Positions 58,311 through 64,000 of a stretch of 64,000 nt of DNA are shown piece by piece (the first letter of the stretch is position 1; each line of letters opens with the position of its first letter). Where the stretch lies: the NCBI GenBank assembly GCA_028564705.1, contig JAPXFQ010001301.1:682001-746000 (forward strand), given 5' to 3'. Source of the DNA: Apricaphanius iberus. Its lineage: Eukaryota; Chordata; Actinopteri; Cyprinodontiformes; Aphaniidae. The notes under the pieces are model-generated. The model made no database searches, was not told the DNA's origin, and saw nothing but the letters and a program-made list of their open reading frames with translations. A program made the translations under genes and the position numbers.

Positions 58311-61300
58311 TATAATTTTGAGAGAAGCTTGAAATATATACTCACAGGTCATACAAATCGCTGAATATGCATGAACCCACACCTTCTCATTTGTGAAACT
58401 TTCTGCATTTGTGAGAGAATTCCGTGTGGTGAGTTCTGAGACTAGCCTTGCATGAAGAGACAATAAATGCCACCATTGGCTAAGGAATCTGTCAATCAAA
58501 TTCATCACTACCCAGCCGTGTTAGCTTTCAGCCAATCGTTTGGCTCCTAACATGTTCCGTCCTCATTGTAGGCCGAACGTGCAGACCCCGGCAATAATTA
58601 GTAATTACTAATCCATTTCCTCAGTTTATTAAAGTGTGGACATGAATTACTGACCCGTTTCCTCGGTTTATTAAACTGTGCGCACAGACTCGCAATCTTA
58701 TCCCCCGGTTTAATAAACCTACTGTGTGGTGTTCTGTTTGCGTGATAATAGCTCCTGACTGTATGTGCTCTTTATGTTGTGGCTGTAGCGTAGTGGTTTG
58801 GGTTCAGGGTTGCTATCCTTGTTGTTGTGAGTTTGAATTCAAGCAGTGCAGCATTTTACCACAAAGCCTTTTTTGGGGTGCCAGCAGGAACCAAAATCGT
58901 TGTTTAAAATGAGGACATTTCTCCTCCATTAATTTTTAACCAGGAAAAATTTTTATTTTTGGTAAAGTGCAAACAAATCAATAACATGCTTGGATGCAAA
59001 CCACCAATCGCAGGGTATAAATCATGCATTTTTACCACTGCAGTACAGGAGAAACTAGCATATCTTGGCATCTAGGATCCTTTATCAAGTATTGAGAGTG
59101 AGGAGTCATATGCCTATTTGGGCGGGGTCTGAGTTGGTCGGCCATGATGGTTGGAGACTGTATAGGTTGCCAGGGGCAACGCCTTCAGAACTTAACAATA
59201 TTGACGCGACTAACATTCTGGAGGTCTTTAATTTTTGAGCGCTTATTATTTTGGCGGGACAGATCTGCGTATACAAGGAAAGCAAGAAAGTAGAGCAATG
59301 GAGAAACTCAAGGCAAAAGAAAATGGACCTTACAGGGACAAGCATACATGTCCGCACAGATGACCAAGAGATGGCTCAGCAGCAGGCACACTCTTCTATT
59401 TGGTTTCCCAAAGCCTTGGGGAGTTTCAACTAAGTTAATAAGTTACGGGAAGTCATGCTAAGGTTAACTAGCCTATAGCCTACATCTTGCTGTCTGCAAA
59501 AGACAGAGTAACTTAAACATACCAAATTACTTCACTTGTAAAGTATTTTCTACAACTGCACAAGCCTTTAACCTTTTTAACCAAATGTTAACGTTACTCT
59601 TTGAACAGCCTATTGTCTAAATTACCGGGCTAACAGAGCTTTGTATACAGAGCGAACATGAGAGCATCCGGCTGCAGACATCAATTGTAAAGCAGCGTAA
59701 TGGAATAATATCCTGATCAAATTCCGCTTCCCAGAAGTTATAAACTGCCTCCGGAACCCAATTAAGGTACAAAAATCAACATAATTAGAGATGCAGTTAA
59801 GTCTTTTTTTTTTTTTTGCTCAGTTGGCCAAGCCTTTTTCTGTTCCTACATTCGTCCCAGTTTAGCCCTGTCCCCATACCGCAGTACGATTGAAATCAAA
59901 ACAAATTGAGCAAGGTGCAACATTGTATCTTAGAAAGCTAATTTTAAATGTTTATGTTATTTGGTTAAGCAGAGAGAGCATTTATATTATCCACACCAGC
60001 TAAAAAGTGACATAATACAATGGAGATAAGTTAAGTTGGTTTAGCTCTGATATGACAAAATATATGACTATACTAAATGCTGTATTACCATATCTCTCAA
60101 GATCATGTTGTCAAATTATTACAACTACTTAAATGTCACTGATAATCTTCACAACAGCCAAGGGCTGCTGCATGGTAATAGAGCAGCGTGACATTTCATA
60201 TTATGTTTAAAGATCAGACTGTCAAAAATGTACTCACGCTTAGAGTACAGATTACATGCTGTCTGATGTTATTTAGGATTAATTGGAGTAGAATAATTAG
60301 TAAGCAAAGTCTTATTTTGTTTCAGTACTTTTTTATGATCTGTGCTATTTGTAGCCTTTAAAGGAATTGTTAGTCTCGTATCCTTTTGAATCCAAAAAGC
60401 TTAGCAAGTTTTCATGATGTAACTAAAAAACAGTAGTGCATTAGTAATGAAAAATTAAAAATAGTTTAGGTGATTTTGAAAGAGACAGATAAAACTCAGA
60501 GGATAAAACGTGCATGACATTACTTTAATGTCTTTTTATACTTTACTGTTTTGATTACAAAGAAAAATGTGTTCATGTATCCCCTATATTCATTATTATG
60601 TTATTGAAAATTCCATAACATCTTTTAAAAAATGTTTAATTCCAAGTCTTTGTTTACAATTTGCTACATTAGAAATATAAATGTAAACAACACGGTTTTA
60701 TAGGGGGGATGGACGAGGCAAAGGTTATTCTAAGCTTAATTCACTGTCTGTAGGCTGTGTAACCTTAAAGCACCTTCATAACATGCCCTTGCACAATTTC
60801 TGTGCATAATGCTTTTCTTGTGCTCCTCAGCTCTTTGGTACATGTCTTCAGTCAAACATTTCATTTGCAAAATCAGTAGATTCTGTTATCTTGAAAACTG
60901 TGAGGCACCCAAACAGAATAAAGCAAGCCACTTTTTACAATATAACGGTCACTTCTGAATTGAGCTGTCTCTATTGCTGAACACTTTATCGAGAACATGT
61001 TTCGCAATATTGACTTGGATTTATCATTAAAGTGTGTGCATCATTCTAGGATCAAGGTGCACAAAGCAGGTCACTTGTTCCTCACTTATTTCTCACTACC
61101 ACTCCTGTTTTCAGAACTTGTTTTGTCTATAAACACAGAGAAATAAGATTGACATTAATCGACTGCAATATTTCCCTGTATTTCCCTGTGGATGAGTCGG
61201 CCAAGTAATGAAAACGATACTTTTTATGCTTTGGTGTTAACTGATGGTGTTTAATGTGTTTATTAATTAATTCAATATTGTTATTACATGATTTACTTAA

Positions 61301-62420
61301 TTTAAACCATGGTTCAGATTTGTGCCTCACTCTGATTTATGGTGAATAAGCATCAGGTCCAATTCAAAATGTTTCACGGAAAATGATTACAAAGTTATAA
61401 AACACTAAATTTGTCTTAGTAATGCTAATGACCAGCCTCTTTTACTCATCTGCCAATGTCACCTCTAACCAAAAACTATTATCACTATATATTCTGTATA
61501 ATTGTGAAGCTGATGACCCACATCAGCTTTAGTTGTAGATTGCCATTTTTGATTACAATAAATTCTTGTAAAAGAACATGTCAATGCATCTAATGTATGT
61601 TGCTTACATATCATGTATTTCAATCACTTTTCTCAATATCTGTTGTCTTGTATTCAATCCAGTGGTTGACCAGCCAAGGCATGCTAGCCAGTGTGACAGT
61701 CTGCGGTCCTGTCACTATGCCTCTGAGAGATTATGTGCCCTGGCCACTTGGCCTCCAGGATATCACTTTGGCTGTCTTGTTAAGTTGTCTCCCTCTTATG
61801 TGCAAGCCCCAGCCACTCAGTTAACGGTACCTGCTAATCATTACTCAAATTGGTCCAAATACTAATCCATAGTATGTCAAAAACCACTAGAGAGACAATT
61901 AGAACAATGTTGTAATGTTTAATACTCTTTATCGATGCAGTAAAAACATATGTTTATTAATTGTCTAGAATAGTAGCATTGATTAACTAATCAATATAGT
62001 GTAAAAACTACAGTGGTTTGGTTCTACATGTGTTAACAAAGTAAAATTCTCACAAAATGTGTATTAGTTATTAGTCAAATGCTTAACAAAGGGATGACTG
62101 ATGCAGCATCATTGCAAAGTTGTCCATAGTACCAGAAAAGCCCTTAACCATGTTAAATGTCTAAGAGAATGTTACAAAAGGAACTGTTATCTGTCCAGCA
62201 GTTCACTAAACCCTGGGTGTTTCTGGGTCAGAAACTTTGGTTGTATGATGAGGAGTTCGAGCTGTCCACAAGATTTATGGTACTCTACATTCAAGACCGG
62301 TAAACAAGTTAAAAACAGACAAATTCCCACCTTGAGCCTCTTTGAGATACAGAGTTCTCTGCTCGCAGTTAGAGTAGCTCTTTGTGTTTAAGTTATGGAA
62401 GGTAAAGAAAATGAATGTAC
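58311..62420. other. Intron 1 of the SKT-family gene, no gene seen
   Basis: Mostly AT-rich. At 58600-58710 a TTTCCTCAGTTTATTAAA-like word recurs three times. A GC-richer block at 59090-59440 has no recognisable coding. From 59440 to 62420 I see neither genes nor identifiable repeats, apart from a T-run near 59803-59815. Confidence 0.5.
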
Positions 62421-62685
62421 CTTTGCTGCAGTTATTTCCTGTGCACTTGGGTTTGTCCTTTAGGCCCAGTTGTGTGTGCTCATTTAATCCTTCCCTTGGT
62501 CCATCAGAGAAAATTTGACTGGTTTTGATGGGCTTGTAGATCAAGTTCCCTTCACTGCCCGCCCTCATCAGTCTCTCTCCAATTCGTAACATGCATGAAT
62601 GATTGCCATGCACTTCCTTTCTCAAGTTTGGGCTCTTCCATCCCACTGATTCATGTCGATCCACTCGGGAAGAAGACTTAGACAT
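62421..62685 (-). CDS. SKT/SRCIN1 family first exon seen (N-terminus)
   Basis: The frame starts with an ATG at 62685 in a good context (A at -3) and runs 88 codons to the donor GTACATTC after TGCAGCAAAG. It reads MSKSSSRVDRHESVGWKSPN, then HGNHSCMLRIGERLMRAGSE and GNLIYKPIKTSQIF. I believe NHSCM-RIG-RLMRAGSEGNL blocks occur in N-terminal exons of fish SKT-type proteins, but could not verify it. The last base (G) joins AT of the next exon to give Asp, so phases agree. An acceptor-like CTGCCCTGCTCAG ends just before 62693, so the coding exon may be spliced from an upstream exon outside the window and the ATG may be internal. No CpG-rich promoter is visible upstream. Confidence 0.7.
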
Positions 62686-62693
62686 CTTCTCCC

Positions 62694-63008
62694 CTGAGCA
62701 GGGCAGATTGTAGGTGAGGTTTTCCAGTTTACTACCTTCCTATTGGCTTTTTTGTTCTTCACTCTTTTTCCTCATAGTTCAGTTATTCTTTATATGTTAC
62801 TCGTTGCTGGATTTCTCTCTTCTCCTTTCTCTTTTTTCTATTTCGGTACCATGTATTAGAGTTGATAATTAGATTATCCTTTTGAAGATGAGCCAGTCTC
62901 TACTGTTGTTTTATTTCCTGCTCACAAGGAGATCTAGCTTTTTGCATCCTTCCTCTTCAGAACACAGTTCAGTGTGTCTCTCCGTAAGACTGAGCTACCC
63001 CATGAGAG

Positions 63009-63040
<32 letters not shown>

Positions 63041-63149
63041 CTGCTTTTCCCACTCAGTTCTGCTATTGGGTCTGCTTCTGTCAGTTTCTATCTCCACTTC
63101 AGCCTAGGAACTGTCTTATTCCATGAATCATCTTCATCACTTTTCCTTG
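62694..63149. other. Sequence upstream of the first SKT exon seen
   Basis: It would be 5' leader, promoter or intron of the minus-strand gene. It is AT- and pyrimidine-rich on the plus strand, with no CpG island, TATA-type promoter or further exon that I can recognise. Confidence 0.4.
63012..63039. repeat. (CT)n microsatellite
   Basis: Fourteen CT units, about 320 bp upstream of the first SKT exon seen. Confidence 0.95.
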
Positions 63150-63154
63150 GCTTT

Positions 63155-63485
63155 ATTATTATTAGCCCAAGCAGTGAAGCACTGCGAAGGCCCATTGTGT
63201 CCTTGCTGTTCCTTGTTATTCCTCCCAAAAATGAATCTGCTTTTTTGAGGCCTGAACATACCCAAAAACTCTTACTTGTTGCCAGTCACATCAGTCATGT
63301 GTGAAATGTACATATTTTTAAGGTTTTGAAATGGTCACAAAAGAAAAAGCTAATTGGCACCCCTGCAAAAAACCGTGCTCCATTGACCATTTGGCACACT
63401 TTTAAAACTTCCCAAGAACTACCTAAAAGCCTTAAAACTCTATAGTCCCAAATGGATAGGAAGTTGGCCATCTTGGTTTGAACAT
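63155..63485. repeat. Dispersed fish repeat (GCAGTGAAGCACTGCGAAGG type)
   Basis: ATTATTAGCCCAAGCAGTGA followed by AGCACTGCGAAGGCCCATTG, then TTTTTTGAGGCCTGAACATA and later AATTGGCACCCC and GGAAGTTGGCCATCTTGG words. I recognise the order as a common percomorph repeat but cannot assign a class. Confidence 0.55.
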
Positions 63486-64000
63486 TCAATTCAATTCACT
63501 TTTTTTTATATAGCACCAAAGGTCATCTCAAGACACTTTACCAAAAAAGTCATTTCAATGCAATTCTACAAACATTCCAGTCAGTTAAAAGTTTTCAGTG
63601 TAAGGAATCCCAGCAGATTGCGATGAGTCATCGATGTAAGGCCCGGATCATGCAGACTCCAACCACAGAAATTCCTCAGCAACCCCTTGTACTAAGCAAA
63701 CATGTAGGGACAGTGAAGAGGAGGGGGCTAAACTCAACCTGTCCCACCCTCCTTTAACAGGTAGAAACCTCAGGTAGAACCTGGCTCAGTACAAGCGACC
63801 TGGGCGTCTGAGAAGACACTACAAGGAGGATGCTCTGTGACTTTGAGCATCATCTGGACCGATGTCCCCCATCCAGCAGGGGACATTATAGTAGAGCAGG
63901 GTACCAGACCGTGTGGAGCTCCTATGGGTAGAAAAATACTGAGAGAAAACCGGGTTAACAATCGCAATAACAGCAGAAAAAATATATCTGGAGAGTGGTA
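63486..64000 (+). repeat. Dispersed repeat family, longest copy
   Basis: Starts ATTCAATTCAATTCACTTTT, then ATATAGCACCAAAGGTCATC, CAAACATTCCAGTCAGTTAA, CAGCAGATTGCGATGAGTCA, and a 3' section with GAAACCTCAGGTAGAACCTG and ACCGATGTCCCCCATCCAGC. It reaches the window end, so its right border is unknown. Confidence 0.75.

Larger units (their letters stand above)
5339..62693 (-). other. SKT/KIAA1217-SRCIN1 family gene locus (5' part)
   Basis: Four minus-strand exons with GT-AG boundaries join in phase (1, then 0, then 1) into one N-terminal protein stretch of about 327 codons. Three blocks are recognisable from human KIAA1217 and SRCIN1: a short helix ending in a FLEHL...YPHHA motif, a basic RASLP-like motif followed by a Gly-Val-Leu-x-Leu-Gln junction, and the start of the AIP3/Bud6-like domain. 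Family members are cytoskeletal and synaptic scaffolds (p140Cap inhibits Src; SKT is named for a mouse intervertebral-disc and tail phenotype). The query is nearer to KIAA1217 than to SRCIN1, but divergent enough to be a separate teleost paralogue. The rest of the AIP3 domain and the C-terminal coiled coils must lie left of the window. The 49.6-kb intron holds most of the transposons listed here. Confidence 0.82.

Noticed and set aside
62882..63304. 140-codon plus-strand open frame with Leu-Ser repeats
   Set aside because: The frame is made by a (CT)n microsatellite and runs into a dispersed repeat; no sign of a gene.
1..64000. A new defence, secretion or biosynthetic gene system
   Set aside because: All multi-domain coding signals found belong to known transposable-element classes or to one SKT-family host gene. 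Nothing supports an operon or cluster.

Overview
The window is vertebrate nuclear DNA, almost certainly from a teleost fish and probably a percomorph. It is AT-rich, its genes have GT-AG introns, and it is packed with fish-typical transposable elements: L2, RTE and L1-like LINEs, a Penelope-like element, BEL/Pao and Ty3/gypsy LTR elements, Tc1/mariner elements and Harbinger- and piggyBac-type MITEs. I see no bacterial-type operons, rRNA, tRNA or CRISPR array.

The host gene I can identify lies on the minus strand and spans nearly the whole window. Four exons at 62421-62685, 56012-56340, 6215-6410 and 5339-5534 join in phase. They encode the N-terminal part of a KIAA1217 (sickle tail, SKT) / SRCIN1 (p140Cap) family protein. 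The introns are about 6.1 kb, 49.6 kb and 0.7 kb. Further exons are expected below position 1 and possibly above 64000, so most of the sequence is intron of this gene.

Layout: 1-5164 is a degenerate region ending in a probable retroviral-type LTR. 5339-6410 holds two SKT exons. 6894-7606 is a TTAA-flanked MITE. 7753-14618 is a nearly complete but dead BEL/Pao retrotransposon with two LTRs and an AGGAT target duplication. 15170-19318 has an L1-like and an RTE LINE remnant. 21390-22830 is a Penelope-like element split by a Harbinger MITE. 24880-30250 holds L2 and RTE fragments. 31310-34190 has an L2 hydrolase scrap and a Ty3/gypsy remnant. 35769-36161 has unidentified exon-like sequence. 36440-42890 holds two L2 copies in opposite orientation around a mariner piece. 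45880-48060 has a Tc1-like piece, a broken THAP zinc-finger exon and a gypsy LTR. 52210-57600 has two related LINE scraps, a 79-bp hairpin and a GC-rich island. 56012-56340 is an SKT exon. 62421-62685 is the first SKT exon seen. 63150-64000 is dispersed repeats.

Nothing here amounts to a clear new biological system. The items most worth checking are the unidentified spliced-looking ORF near 36 kb, the THAP exon near 47 kb, the long hairpin at 53.0 kb, the GC-rich island beside it, and the divergent SKT-family gene with its giant intron.
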